DNA from: Neobacillus sp. PS3-34
GTDB lineage: Bacteria > Bacillota > Bacilli > Bacillales > Cytobacillaceae
Reading direction: 5' to 3'
Length of the DNA stretch: 64,000 bases
Assembly (NCBI RefSeq): GCF_030915465.1
Contig: NZ_CP133267.1
Location: forward strand, 3,647,001 to 3,711,000
Part shown: positions 40,329 to 50,541 of the stretch, piece after piece
How positions within the stretch are numbered: the first letter of the stretch is position 1
Layout: every line of letters begins with the position of its first letter
Notes under the pieces: generated by a model
Seen by the model: only the letters and a program-made list of their open reading frames with translations
Databases searched by the model: none
What the model was told of the DNA's origin: nothing
Translations under genes and position numbers: made by a program

Positions 40329-41234
40329 ATGAAAAATTTCAAGAAATTAGGCCTGCTTATGATGCTAGCAGCATTAATGGTATTTGCAGCTGCTTGCGGT
40401 GGAGCTTCTGATAAAAACAAAAATGATAAGACAACAGAAAAGAAAAACTTATCTGGTTCATTAGTAGTATCCGGTTCATCTGCAATGCAACCACTTGTTG
40501 CAGCGGCGGCTGAAGAGTTCATGAATAATAATCCTAAAGTTGATATCCAGGTTAATGCCGGCGGTTCAGGTACAGGTCTTTCTCAGGTTTCTGAAGGTTC
40601 AGTTCAAATCGGTAACTCTGATTTGTTCGCTGAAGAAAAAATTCCTGACAAAGCAAGTGAACTTGTTGACCACAAAGTTGCAGTAGTTGGTATGACAGCT
40701 GCAGTAAATCCTAAGGTTGGTATTAAAGACATTAAAAAAGAAGACTTAATTAAAGTATTCACAGGTAAAATCACAAACTGGAAAGAGCTAGGCGGAAAAG
40801 ACCAAAAAATCGTTCTTGTAAACCGTCCGGATTCTTCAGGTACACGTGCAGTATTCAATAAATTTGCTCTTGATGGAGCAACACCTGCAGAAGGTGTAAC
40901 AGAAGATTCTTCACCTACAGTTAAAAAAATCATTAGCGAAACAGATGGTGCAATCGGATATCTTGCTTTCTCATTCTTTACTGATAAAGCAGTAACTCCA
41001 CTTGCAATTGATGGAGTAGAACCAACTGATGAAAATGTACAATCCGGAAAATTCCCAGTATGGGCTTACGAGCACTCTTATACAAAGGGCGAGCCTAACG
41101 AATTAGCAAAAGCATTTCTTGACTACATGATGAGCGACGATGTTCAAAACACAATCGTGAAGGACCAAGGTTATCTTTCAGTTAAGAAAATGCAAGTTGA
41201 ACGTGATGCAAAAGGAAATCAGAAAAATCTATAA
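40329..41234 (+). CDS. pstS: Phosphate-binding lipoprotein PstS
   Basis: This is the extracellular phosphate receptor of the PstSCAB importer. The signal peptide ends in a lipobox, VFAAAC, with the lipidated Cys at residue 23. The phosphate-binding loops VSGSSAMQPL and NAGGSGTGLSQV follow, with RPDSSGTRAVF and GAIGYLAFSF later. ~301 residues. ATG 40329 after TTAGGGGG; in-frame sequence further upstream overlaps the Pho box and is not coding. A strong hairpin separates it from pstC. Confidence 0.96.
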   Translation: MKNFKKLGLLMMLAALMVFAAACGGASDKNKNDKTTEKKNLSGSLVVSGSSAMQPLVAAAAEEFMNNNPKVDIQVNAGGSGTGLSQVSEGSVQIGNSDLFAEEKIPDKASELVDHKVAVVGMTAAVNPKVGIKDIKKEDLIKVFTGKITNWKELGGKDQKIVLVNRPDSSGTRAVFNKFALDGATPAEGVTEDSSPTVKKIISETDGAIGYLAFSFFTDKAVTPLAIDGVEPTDENVQSGKFPVWAYEHSYTKGEPNELAKAFLDYMMSDDVQNTIVKDQGYLSVKKMQVERDAKGNQKNL

Positions 41235-41252
41235 TGGTTCAATGAATGGACA

Positions 41253-41278
41253 GGGTAAATGCGCCAGCGCATTTACCC
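41253..41278 (+). terminator. Hairpin between pstS and pstC without a T-run
   Basis: GGGTAAATGCGC (41253-41264) and GCGCATTTACCC (41267-41278) are perfectly complementary. There is no poly-T, so it fits an mRNA-stabilising or partial-attenuation hairpin that lets PstS accumulate above the membrane subunits. Confidence 0.75.
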
Positions 41279-41311
41279 TATTATGACGTAATCTAGGGGT
41301 GTTTTATTTTT

Positions 41312-42232
41312 ATGGAAAAGCTGGTTCCTGCAAAAGACAGATTATTAAAATCTGAAAAAAAATGGATGGATGGGGAATTACGAGGAAAAGTTCTGGTTAC
41401 ATTGAGTGCGATCATTATGATTTCAGCGACTATAGCTATTACTATTTTTCTTGGTACAAAAGGGGTGCAGTCTTTTATTAAAAACGGTGTAAGTCTTATT
41501 GAATTCTTAACCAGTAAGCACTGGAATCCGACAAATGCAGCAGACCCACAATATGGAGCTCTCCCCTTTATATTTGGGTCCTTTGCAGTTACAATGCTGT
41601 CAGCTCTTGTGGCAGCTCCTCTTGGAATTGGCGGAGCTATTTTTATGACGGAAATTGCTCCTTCATGGGGCAGGAAAATTCTTCAGCCCGTTATTGAGTT
41701 ATTAGTCGGAATTCCATCTGTTGTTTATGGCTTCATCGGGCTTACAGTACTTGTTCCTTTTATTAGAGGGCATGTGGGGGCACTTGGCTTTAGTTTACTT
41801 TCTGGAACCATTGTCCTTGCCATAATGATTCTGCCTACAATTACAACTATTGCTACGGATGCAATGAGTTCAATTCCAAAGACCCTTAAAGAGGGCTCAT
41901 TTGCCTTAGGCGCTACAAGGTGGCAGACAATAAGAAAAGTATTGATACCAGCTGCGATGCCAACATTGCTGACAGCTATTGTTCTTGGTATGGCAAGGGC
42001 GTTTGGAGAAGCTTTGGCAGTACAAATGGTAATTGGAAATGTTCGAAATCTGCCATCAAGTATTCTCGATGCATCTGCTACATTAACAACTATCATTACA
42101 CTGAATATGGGTAACACAACTTACGGAAGTATTGAAAATAATACATTGTGGTCAATGGGATTAATCTTATTAATAATGTCATTCGGCTTTATCCTTTTAA
42201 TCCGCTATCTTTCAGCAAGGAGGAAGATATAA
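41312..42232 (+). CDS. pstC: Phosphate ABC transporter permease PstC
   Basis: This is an inner membrane permease, 306 residues, about six helices. The N-terminal cytoplasmic extension (~1-25) is charged. The ATPase-contacting EAA loop is GSFALGATRWQTIRKVLIPAAMPTLLT. Helices follow the usual order (LLVGIPSVVYGFIGL). The gene ends on the pstA start codon. Confidence 0.95.
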   Translation: MEKLVPAKDRLLKSEKKWMDGELRGKVLVTLSAIIMISATIAITIFLGTKGVQSFIKNGVSLIEFLTSKHWNPTNAADPQYGALPFIFGSFAVTMLSALVAAPLGIGGAIFMTEIAPSWGRKILQPVIELLVGIPSVVYGFIGLTVLVPFIRGHVGALGFSLLSGTIVLAIMILPTITTIATDAMSSIPKTLKEGSFALGATRWQTIRKVLIPAAMPTLLTAIVLGMARAFGEALAVQMVIGNVRNLPSSILDASATLTTIITLNMGNTTYGSIENNTLWSMGLILLIMSFGFILLIRYLSARRKI

Positions 42233-43119
42233 TGAACAGCAGAACAGCAGACCGGATTGCCACCGGAGTTTTCATTGCGATAGCGGTTATTATCATAACG
42301 ATATTGGTTGCGCTATTTTCTTATATTTTATTTAACGGTCTAAAATATGTTTCCTTTGATTTCATTACCACTCCATCTAGTAATATCAGGGCAGGAGGGG
42401 GAATAAGAGATCAATTATTCAACTCTCTTTATATTTTATTCATTACGATGCTGATTACTATTCCTCTTGGACTTGGCGGAGGAATATATATGGCAGAATA
42501 CGCAAAGCCAGGCAAAGTGACAAACGCGATCCGCTCCTGTATCGAAGTCCTAGCTTCTCTTCCTTCCATTGTAATTGGAATGTTTGGTCTTTTGATGTTT
42601 GTTAATTTAACTGGCTGGGGATATACGATTCTTGGTGGGGCACTGGCTTTAACGGTATTTAACCTTCCAGTTATGGTACGAGTCAGTGAAGATGCTATTA
42701 GGTCCGTTCCACGTGATCAAAAAGAAGCAAGTCTTGCCCTTGGTATTACTCACTGGCATACAATTAAAACTATTCTTTTGCCGAGTGCTTTTCCGTCCAT
42801 CTTAACAGGTGCGATTTTGGCATCAGGCCGTGTTTTTGGCGAAGCAGCTTCCTTACTGTTTACAGCTGGCCAATCAACTCCAAGATTGGATTATGCAGAT
42901 TGGAATCCGTTTTCAGATATGTCACCTTTAAATATTTTCCGTCCTGCTGAAACATTGGCTGTTCATATTTGGGCTCTCAATACACAAGGAATAATTCCAG
43001 ACGTAAAGGAAATTTCAAATGGATCGGCAGCGGTCCTTATCATTTCCGTCCTTATCTTTAACTTATCTGCCCGCTGGATCGGCAGCATCATCCACCGGAA
43101 AATAACGGCGACAAAATAA
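42232..43119 (+). CDS. pstA: Phosphate ABC transporter permease PstA
   Basis: This is the second permease subunit, 295 residues, six helices, with EAA loop EASLALGITHWHTIKTILLPSAFPSILTG and the conserved VLASLPSIVIGMFG. ATG 42232 overlaps the pstC stop by one base and has an AGGAGG site inside pstC; in-frame sequence upstream of it is not coding. Confidence 0.95.
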   Translation: MNSRTADRIATGVFIAIAVIIITILVALFSYILFNGLKYVSFDFITTPSSNIRAGGGIRDQLFNSLYILFITMLITIPLGLGGGIYMAEYAKPGKVTNAIRSCIEVLASLPSIVIGMFGLLMFVNLTGWGYTILGGALALTVFNLPVMVRVSEDAIRSVPRDQKEASLALGITHWHTIKTILLPSAFPSILTGAILASGRVFGEAASLLFTAGQSTPRLDYADWNPFSDMSPLNIFRPAETLAVHIWALNTQGIIPDVKEISNGSAAVLIISVLIFNLSARWIGSIIHRKITATK

Positions 43120-43137
43120 GAGAGCGGGTGAAGGAAA

Positions 43138-43959
43138 ATGGCGACAACATTCATAAATAAAACCGAAGGCACAGAAAAAATCGATTCAGATCAAACACAG
43201 CATAATGACTTAATTTTAAAGGTAAATAATTTGGAAATATTTTATGGTGAAAAACGTGCTGTAAATGGTATTAACATGGATATTGAAAAGAATGCGGTCA
43301 CTGCGCTTATTGGCCCGTCGGGTTGCGGGAAATCGACATTTTTGCGCAGTATTAACCGTATGAATGATCTCATTCCTGGAGCGAGGGCTGAGGGGGAAAT
43401 CCTTTATGAAGATATCAATATTTTATCTAAAGAAGTGAATGTAGTGGCCTTAAGAAAAGAGATTGGAATGGTTTTTCAGAAACCGAATCCTTTTCCAAAA
43501 TCCATTTATAATAATATTACCCACGCTTTGAAATTTTCTGGTATCCGCAAAAAGAGTGTTCTTGACGATGTAGTGGAGGAAAGCCTGACTAAGGCGGCTT
43601 TATGGGATGAAGTAAAAGACCGTCTCCATAAGTCAGCACTTTCTCTTTCAGGCGGACAGCAGCAGCGGTTATGTATCGCACGTACGATTGCAATGAAACC
43701 TACGGTCATGCTGCTTGATGAACCTTCATCGGCCTTTGACCCTATCTCGAACGCAAAAGTGGAAGACCTGATTTTAGAATTAAAAAAGGAATATTCTATT
43801 CTTATCGTTACCCATAATATGTCGCAGGCGTCACGTATTTCTGATAAAACAGCTTTTTTCTTAAATGGTGATCTGATTGAATTTGATGTAACGGATAAAA
43901 TTTTCACTAACCCGTCCGTAAAAAAGACCGAAGAATATATTTCCGGACGTTTTGGATAA
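43138..43959 (+). CDS. pstB1: Phosphate ABC transporter ATP-binding protein PstB, first copy
   Basis: This is an ATPase of the phosphate importer, 273 residues. The unusual N-terminal ~20 residues ([13 protein letters not shown]) are followed by Walker [10 protein letters not shown], signature LSGGQQQR, Walker [14 protein letters not shown] and VTHNM. A second, more canonical PstB follows immediately, as in B. subtilis pstBA/pstBB. Note DEPSSAFD here versus DEPTSALD in the second copy. Confidence 0.95.
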   Translation: MATTFINKTEGTEKIDSDQTQHNDLILKVNNLEIFYGEKRAVNGINMDIEKNAVTALIGPSGCGKSTFLRSINRMNDLIPGARAEGEILYEDINILSKEVNVVALRKEIGMVFQKPNPFPKSIYNNITHALKFSGIRKKSVLDDVVEESLTKAALWDEVKDRLHKSALSLSGGQQQRLCIARTIAMKPTVMLLDEPSSAFDPISNAKVEDLILELKKEYSILIVTHNMSQASRISDKTAFFLNGDLIEFDVTDKIFTNPSVKKTEEYISGRFG

Positions 43960-43971
43960 GGGGGATTGGAC

Positions 43972-44743
43972 ATGTCGGTTTTTACAATAACGGATAAGGC
44001 TTTTGAAGTAAATGATTTGAATCTTTGGTATGGGGATCACCATGCATTGAAAAATATAAATTTTCCAATCCGAAAAAAAGAAGTGACGGCCATTATCGGA
44101 CCGTCTGGGTGCGGTAAATCAACTTTCATCAAAACATTAAACCTGATGATCAATATGGTCCCCGGAGTGAAAATGTCTGGAGAAATAAATTATAACGGCC
44201 AAAATATCTTGAATGAAAAGATGGACCTTGTAGAACTTCGTAAGAATGTTGGCATGGTGTTCCAGAAAGGGAACCCATTCCCGCAATCCATTTTTGATAA
44301 CATTGCCTATGGCCAGGATTCACGGTATTAAAAGAAAGAAGGATCTTGAGGAAATCGTAGTTAAATCTTTGATGGACGTGGCTCTATGGGATGAAGTAAA
44401 GGACAGATTGTATGGTCCTGCTATGGGGCTTTCAGGCGGCCAGCAGCAGCGTCTTTGCATTGCACGAGCACTTGCAACAAAACCGGAGGTGCTCCTTATG
44501 GATGAGCCCACCTCAGCACTTGACCCAATCTCAACCTTGAAAATTGAAGAATTAGTATTAGAATTAAAGGAAAAATATACAATTGTCATGGTGACACACA
44601 ATATGCAGCAGGCAGCACGTGTCTCAGATAAAACAGCATTCTTTTTAATGGGAGAATTAATTGAGCTTGATTCTACATCCAAGATATTTTCCCGCCCATC
44701 AGACGATCGGACAGAAGGTTACATTACAGGAAGATTCGGATAA
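43972..44743 (+). CDS. pstB2: Phosphate ABC transporter ATP-binding protein PstB, second copy, frame break
   Basis: This is a paralogue of the first PstB, ~258 residues. Walker [10 protein letters not shown], signature LSGGQQQR, Walker [14 protein letters not shown]. The frame breaks at TATGGCCAGG (44308-44317). Two added bases (G and C, giving GGGCCC) produce AYGPRIHGIK, the family sequence, joining both halves. Removing one base also restores frame but loses the conserved Pro. ATG 43972 is preferred (AAGGGGG site). Confidence 0.93.
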
Positions 44744-44759
44744 TACGAGGTGAATATTG

Positions 44760-45419
44760 ATGAGTATGAGATCAAATTTTGACAGCAATTTAAAGCAGCT
44801 AAAAGAAATGCTGCTTGATATGGCATATCTTTCTGAGCAAGCGATTAAAGATGCAATGGATGCACTTGTTAAACAGGATTTAAAAAGGGCAGAGCAGATC
44901 ATTGAAGGTGACAATGCAATTGATGAGATGGAACATAAAATTGATGATAAGGCAATCTTAATGTTAGCCACACAATCTCCTGTCGCAACAGATTTAAGAA
45001 AGGTGATTGTTGCATTAAAAATTTCGTCAGAAGTTGAACGGATTGGCGATATGGCAGTGAATATCGCTAAATCGACTCAGCACATCGGAAATGAAAAGCA
45101 TATCAAGGAAATCGTAGATATTCCAAGGATGATGGAAATGGCTCTTGAAATGCTGACAGATGCCTTGACATCTTTCTATACGGAAGATATTTCACTGGCT
45201 CGAAAATGTGCTGAAAAGGATGATAAGGTCGATGAAATGTACGGAAGGCTTGTTCGGGAATTAATGGGTTATATTCCTGAAAATCCGGCAGCGACCAATC
45301 AAATTACTCAGCTTGCATTTGTATGCCGATTTATTGAGAGAATTGCCGACCACGCTACAAATATTGCCGAAAATGTTATTTTCCTGGTAACTGGAAAACG
45401 TTATGATTTGAATGCTTAA
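44760..45419 (+). CDS. phoU: Phosphate regulatory protein PhoU
   Basis: This is a two-repeat helical bundle protein that links Pst transport to Pho signalling and metal binding. Repeat signatures ESLSEQA-like AYLSEQAIKDAM (~18) and EVERIGDMAVNIA, with the second repeat FIERIADHATNIAENV near the C-terminus. 219 residues. It lies last in the pst operon, 16 bases after pstB2, followed by a bidirectional terminator. Confidence 0.94.
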   Translation: MSMRSNFDSNLKQLKEMLLDMAYLSEQAIKDAMDALVKQDLKRAEQIIEGDNAIDEMEHKIDDKAILMLATQSPVATDLRKVIVALKISSEVERIGDMAVNIAKSTQHIGNEKHIKEIVDIPRMMEMALEMLTDALTSFYTEDISLARKCAEKDDKVDEMYGRLVRELMGYIPENPAATNQITQLAFVCRFIERIADHATNIAENVIFLVTGKRYDLNA

Positions 45420-45423
45420 TACA

Positions 45424-45459
45424 ACAAAAGCTGGATCCGATAAGGATCCAGCTTTTGTT
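45424..45459. terminator. Bidirectional terminator between phoU and yqzC
   Basis: ACAAAAGCTGGATCC and GGATCCAGCTTTTGT form a 15-bp stem around GATAA. Confidence 0.9.
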
Positions 45460-45961
45460 TATTTACTTTGTTTAGTGATTATTTTAGCCATCTGATCATA
45501 AGACATATCACTCGTTAGCTCAAAGGTGCCCAATTGCAGCTTGGACTGGTAATTATGGTCAATGAGAAACTGGCCAAACTCATGTTCATTAGCAATGATT
45601 TTTTGCACAGCCAGGAGGTGGACAATTTCCTCCGTATTCATTCCTGCTTTAACTTCAAGCTGAAAGGTATAAACCTTCTTATTCGCAGCACTTGGCTTTG
45701 AAGAAGACTGAGAAGTGGAAGCTGGAGCTTTTTTATGAGGGACAATTTTTTGGCCGATGCGGTCTGTCTATTTTTCTGATTGCCAGTGTTCTTCAGCATT
45801 TTATATTCGTTGGGACTCAAAACGATGTACCCTTTGTCTTCAAGCTGTTTTTTTGCTGAAGGGATAGTTTCCACTTTATTAATATTAAAATAATAAGAAC
45901 CGATTACGCATGCTGTAAAAAAAATACCGAGAGCAAATGCACGAACTCCCCGACTATTCAT
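45459..45961 (-). CDS. yqzC: YqzC-like membrane-anchored protein, one frameshift
   Basis: The product starts MNSRGVRAFALGIFFTACVIG (anchor), then a Lys/Ser-rich linker and a small C-terminal domain. In that domain VYTFQLEVKAGMNTEEIVHLLAVQKII resembles the LysM-like part of MltG/YceG. The catalytic MltG domain is absent. One base missing at GGCC 45752-45755 splits the gene; restored, ~167 residues. Assignment to yqzC rests on position next to the pst operon, with a partner resembling yqzD; moderate certainty. Confidence 0.65.
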
Positions 45962-46361
45962 CGCCTTTTCCTCTTTCTGAGTATTCCTTTAAAATTCCAT
46001 AAACATCCTTGACCGATAAAGAAGATTGCTGTGCAATTTGTTCGATCGGCTTTCCTTGCATAGCTAGTGCCCAAACCTGATTCTTTATGATGTCATGAAT
46101 ATCTTTCTGGCTGGATATGGATTCATGTGTTTGTAAAGGAATGGAAGGAACGATATCCTCACTGACCAATAGTTCCTCTTCTAAAATTTTTAATTTTTTT
46201 TTCATCTGGTAATTTTCCTGGACCTGCTGAATTGTAAATTGATCAAGCTCGTTTTTCAGGTCTTTATATGGATCCCGCATAAAGAAGGACAGGAGAAACA
46301 GAATAATGGAAAGCCCAAGCAATCCAAGCATAATTACTGCCATTTCAAACACCTCGCTCAT
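45954..46361 (-). CDS. yqzD: YqzD-like membrane-anchored coiled-coil protein
   Basis: The 135-residue product has a membrane helix (~8-27), then a coiled coil (DLKNELDQFTIQQVQENYQMKKKLKILEEEL in part, ~35-70), and a C-terminal HTH-like segment (KPIEQIAQQSSLSVKDVYGIL) resembling sigma-like or homeodomain folds that bind DNA. The overlap with the downstream yqzC-like gene (8 bases) makes an operon. Function unknown. Confidence 0.7.
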   Translation of the reverse strand: MSEVFEMAVIMLGLLGLSIILFLLSFFMRDPYKDLKNELDQFTIQQVQENYQMKKKLKILEEELLVSEDIVPSIPLQTHESISSQKDIHDIIKNQVWALAMQGKPIEQIAQQSSLSVKDVYGILKEYSERGKGDE

Positions 46362-46681
46362 ATTCTACAAAAATATTTTACCATTATAATTATAATTTAT
46401 CGATGATTGAAATAATTTTTGGCAGTTTTAGTCGAAAACAAACTGCTCAGGCTTTGTCGAATCTTAATTAAATAAGAGGAAATTGGAATGGAAAAAAATT
46501 TTTTTATCCATGAGATTATATGCCGTCGGAATAAGCAAATTACGACAAATTGCGTTTATTGTATGGGTGCCATATAGGTGCTACCATTAAATTAAGAATA
46601 AATGCAGTGAACGGATCATAAAATTTTAGTTTAAAAGCAAAGGCGATTACTACTATTATAAAGAGAAAAGGTGTAATTAAC
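46362..46681 (+). other. Divergent intergenic region, no gene seen
   Basis: This is A/T-rich, between two divergent genes. A short frame with ATG at 46488 (ATGGAAAAAAATTT) is not convincing. A TATAAAGAG stretch near 46656 could be part of the promoter for the downstream gene. No repeat or RNA signature was recognised. Confidence 0.4.
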
Positions 46682-47311
46682 ATGAATATAAAAACGGTTC
46701 CCAAAGAGATAAATACAAAAAGTAACCGAAAAATCCCGAAGCAATTGGAGTTTATTCCGGGACTATGGCTTGATGGAAGTACATACTGGCTAAAAGGTGT
46801 TTCGGAAAAACTTATTCTTGACGGTCAGCTGCTATTAAAAATCCAGCAGGAACACGTTCATTCCAGAATCCGCTTTTATACTTTACAGCTCAGCAATCAT
46901 GGGGCAAAAACTAAACGGGCAAAGGTACTTGCAATGCAACATCACCCGGAGCCTGCTAAAAGCGATTTTACTTTTGTATCGCCTGCTGATAATGTTATTT
47001 TTCATCTGACTGATGACAATATTTTTATGGTTAACGGGTTTTGCAAAAGTACACCTGAAAAGGAATGTACGATCCTTCCATTCTGGAATATTAATTCAAA
47101 TCAAATTTGGAGCAGCCGAGAAAAAGGAAGCCTGAAATATCAGCCGATGGCGAAAGGGGATACTGCTGGACTTTTAAGCTTTGATGTTGTCCTGAATCCA
47201 AAAGAAACAGCCAAAATCGGTATTTGGTCGATATATGGTGAAAGTAAAAGTGAACTTCTTGCATTAAATAAATCACTTTTAAAAAACAGACTAGCATTTC
47301 CTTTGGAATAA
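46682..47311 (+). CDS. Hypothetical soluble protein
   Basis: I do not recognise this 209-residue protein. It has no signal peptide or membrane segment and looks beta-rich (GLWLDGSTYWL, RIRFYTLQLSNHG, NVIFHLTDDNIFMVNGF), suggesting a jelly-roll-like or Ig-like fold. Residues ~70-90 have AMQHHPEP. ATG 46682 has a modest site (AAAAGGTG). It stands alone between the yqzD-like gene and rpmG and could be an envelope or spore protein, but nothing proves it. Confidence 0.6.
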   Translation: MNIKTVPKEINTKSNRKIPKQLEFIPGLWLDGSTYWLKGVSEKLILDGQLLLKIQQEHVHSRIRFYTLQLSNHGAKTKRAKVLAMQHHPEPAKSDFTFVSPADNVIFHLTDDNIFMVNGFCKSTPEKECTILPFWNINSNQIWSSREKGSLKYQPMAKGDTAGLLSFDVVLNPKETAKIGIWSIYGESKSELLALNKSLLKNRLAFPLE

Positions 47312-47370
47312 TGATATTATAGAAAAGTCGTATGAACGAACTAGCAAGAAATAGTTTGGAGGGATAAAGC

Positions 47371-47520
47371 ATGCGTGTGAATATTACGTTAGCTTGCACT
47401 GAATGTGGAGATCGTAACTATATTTCAACAAAAAATAAACGAAATAATCCTGATCGTCTTGAGCTTAAGAAATATTGCCCAAGAGAAAAGCGATCTACTA
47501 CACATCGCGAAACAAAATAA
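47371..47520 (+). CDS. rpmG: 50S ribosomal protein L33
   Basis: This is a 49-residue L33 ([18 protein letters not shown]...), with CTEC at residues 9-12 and a lone Cys in KKYCPREK; the ending HRETK is characteristic. Site GGAGGG seven bases before ATG 47371. In B. subtilis the rpmGA gene lies here, before yqgN. Own terminator. Confidence 0.95.
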   Translation: MRVNITLACTECGDRNYISTKNKRNNPDRLELKKYCPREKRSTTHRETK

Positions 47521-47549
47521 ACAGCAGGTTGCTTCCTGCTGTTTTTTTG
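47520..47549 (+). terminator. Terminator after rpmG
   Basis: ACAGCAGG and CCTGCTGT around TTGCTT, then seven T. Confidence 0.88.
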
Positions 47550-47583
47550 TGCCTAAAATAGCCATTTAAAGGAGGGATCTGCC

Positions 47584-48150
47584 ATGAATCAAAAATCAAA
47601 CCTTCGAAAAGAAATAAAAGACACCCTTAGAAAAATTCCCAAACCCCTCTATGAACATTATTCCTGGAAGATTGCTACTCAGCTATTTGAAGAGAGCAGC
47701 TGGAAAAATGCGAATGTTATTGGACTCACCATTTCTAATCCACCAGAAGTAGATACATACCAGATTATCCGAAAAGCCTGGGAACAGAAAAAGCAAATCG
47801 TGATACCAAAATGCCATCCTAAAGAAAGAACTATGACCTTTCGCACTCTAACCCGTTTTTCACAGCTTGAGTCTGTTTATTCAGGTTTATTAGAACCAAT
47901 CGAAGAGGAAACAGCAGCTGTCGTTCCTGAGCAAATAGATTTATTGATCGTACCGGGTCTAGCATTTAATAAAAACGGCTTCAGGCTCGGTGTGGGTGGG
48001 GGCTATTATGATCGCTATTTGGTTCACTTTACTGGTGCTACGGTGTCACTAGCGTTTACATCGCAGATTTTAGATCATGTGCCAGTTGAATCACATGATC
48101 GTCCTGTTTCCAACATCATTACAGATGAAGGGATTATTAAGCCGGGATGA
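47584..48150 (+). CDS. yqgN: 5-formyltetrahydrofolate cyclo-ligase
   Basis: This enzyme converts 5-formyl-THF to 5,10-methenyl-THF with ATP in one-carbon metabolism. N-terminal basic helix (KEIKDTLRKIPK) and the family signature IVPGLAFNKNGFRLGVGGG YYDRYL split by one residue frame at ~125-150 of 188. The site AAAGGAGGG precedes ATG 47584. The stop overlaps the start of the next membrane protein gene. Confidence 0.92.
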   Translation: MNQKSNLRKEIKDTLRKIPKPLYEHYSWKIATQLFEESSWKNANVIGLTISNPPEVDTYQIIRKAWEQKKQIVIPKCHPKERTMTFRTLTRFSQLESVYSGLLEPIEEETAAVVPEQIDLLIVPGLAFNKNGFRLGVGGGYYDRYLVHFTGATVSLAFTSQILDHVPVESHDRPVSNIITDEGIIKPG

Positions 48151-48934
48151 TGGGGAATTTAATAGTTGGATTCCTCATTTTCTGCACGGTACTGGCAGGA
48201 TATCTTTTGCGCTCTTTAACAATTTCCGGAGCAGGAGCTGCTTTTTTTATCGGATTGGCCGTATTTTATGGATTTGGAGTGAAGGTATATTATTGTTGGG
48301 AATCTTTTTTTTGACTTCCAGCCTATGGTCAAAATTTAGTAGTTCCTCCAAACATTTGCTGGAAGACAGGCTTGCCAAAGGATCGCAAAGAGATTGGAGG
48401 CAGGTTGCCGCTAATGGAGGTATTGCCGCCATATTGGGTGTCATTTATCCATTTTATTCACACCCGGCTGTTCTGGTAGGATTTGCCGTTGCGTTAGCAA
48501 GCTCTAATTCCGATACATGGGCATCCGAAATTGGGCCAATCAGTAAAAAGAGACCTGTAAGCCTGAGGACACTTAAGCGAGTGGATAAGGGTACCTCCGG
48601 GGCTGTAAGCCTGTTAGGTACTGGAGCGGCTCTTGCGGGAGCATTTTTAATAGCGGCAGCAGGTTCCTATTTATTTAATCTTCCTTTATGGGAGGCGGCT
48701 TTGATTTTTTTCTGCGGTTTTCTTGGAAATTTAATCGATACGCTTTTGGGGGCATATCTTCAAAAGCTGTACTTATGTGAATCGTGCGGCATACAGACAG
48801 AAAAGCCGCATCATTGCGGAAGGGATACGAAAAGAATAAGAGGTATCTCCTTTCTTGATAATGATCTGGTTAACTTTCTTTCCGGCGTGCCTGCAGTGAT
48901 TTTAGCCTGTGCATTTATTTTTTTATACCAATAA
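48147..48934 (+). CDS. DUF92 membrane protein, one frameshift
   Basis: This is a DUF92/TMEM19 family membrane protein, ~262 residues, about six helices. The family core is ASSNSDTWASEIGP around residue 120, followed by KRVDKGTSGAVSLLGT; it ends with FLDNDLVNFLSG. ATG 48147 (coupled to yqgN by overlap) starts MMGNLIVGFLIF. One base missing at AAGG 48282-48285 joins GFGVK to GILLLGIFFL. Relatives include phytyl-phosphate kinase (VTE6)-like proteins, but no activity should be assumed. Confidence 0.82.
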
Positions 48935-48982
48935 ATACCTTTTCTCTACTTTTCATGTTATATATCCAATACACTTTTTTAA

Positions 48983-49948
<966 letters not shown>

Positions 49949-49955
49949 CATTCCA

Positions 49956-50004
49956 GGATGAGAGGGAAAGAGCATTCATGCTTTTAACCTCTCATCCTAT
50001 TTTA
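49956..50004 (+). terminator. Terminator after ldh
   Basis: GGATGAGAGG and CCTCTCATCC enclose a second stem, AAGAGCAT/ATGCTTTT; TATTTTAGTT follows. Confidence 0.75.
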
Positions 50005-50055
50005 GTTGGATAAAAAACTCAAAACAACCCACACTATAATTGGGAGGGATATAAA

Positions 50056-50250
50056 ATGTCTCGTATGCTGAAATCTATCTTTTTGATTGGGACAATTGGC
50101 TACTTTGGCTACCGATATCGCTATCGATTACTTAACGTAGTAATCGGTACTGGCTGGCTGAGAAGGCTTGCTGTTGGATCTTTTATGAGTATGCCAGGTG
50201 TCAAAAGCAAAATTATGCAATCAATGTTCGGAGGGCCATCTGAGTGGTGA
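50056..50250 (+). CDS. yqgO: Small protein YqgO
   Basis: This 64-residue protein has one membrane segment (MLKSIFLIGTIGYFGY) followed by basic residues YRYRYRLL and a second weakly hydrophobic part ending GGPSEW. Size and position before gluP match B. subtilis YqgO. Site GGGAGGG. Function unknown. Confidence 0.75.
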   Translation: MSRMLKSIFLIGTIGYFGYRYRYRLLNVVIGTGWLRRLAVGSFMSMPGVKSKIMQSMFGGPSEW

Positions 50251-50326
50251 AAAACCGCAGATGGTTTTTTCTTTTGGCTGTTTTCGCAGTGATTGTTGTT
50301 TTCTGCACAAATTCTAATATTTAGAG

Positions 50327-50483
50327 TCTGTATCGAAATCCCCTGATTCGGACTCGAATGCTCTTGATTTGAGCAAGCCTGTCTGAATAGGCCCTGATTC
50401 GGACTCGAATGCCCTTGAATTGAGAAAACCTGTCTGAATTAGCCACTAATTTGAATTCGAGACCTTTGTTTTCACCAAAACTT
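50327..50483. repeat. Degenerate tandem repeat, three ~51-55 bp units
   Basis: Units begin TCTGTATCGA (50327), TCTGAATAGG (50382) and TCTGAATTAG (50433). Units 1 and 2 share CCCTGATTCGGACTCGAATG exactly; unit 3 is more diverged. No reading frame and no palindrome typical of CRISPR spacers. Confidence 0.75.
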
Positions 50484-50541
50484 ACCGTGAGTAGCCTCTA
50501 AGTGGCAGGAATTATTGTAGAAGGAACAAAGGTTATGAAAA

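Noticed and set aside
50327..50483. CRISPR array
   Set aside because: Only three diverged units with no separate spacers and no cas genes in the window.
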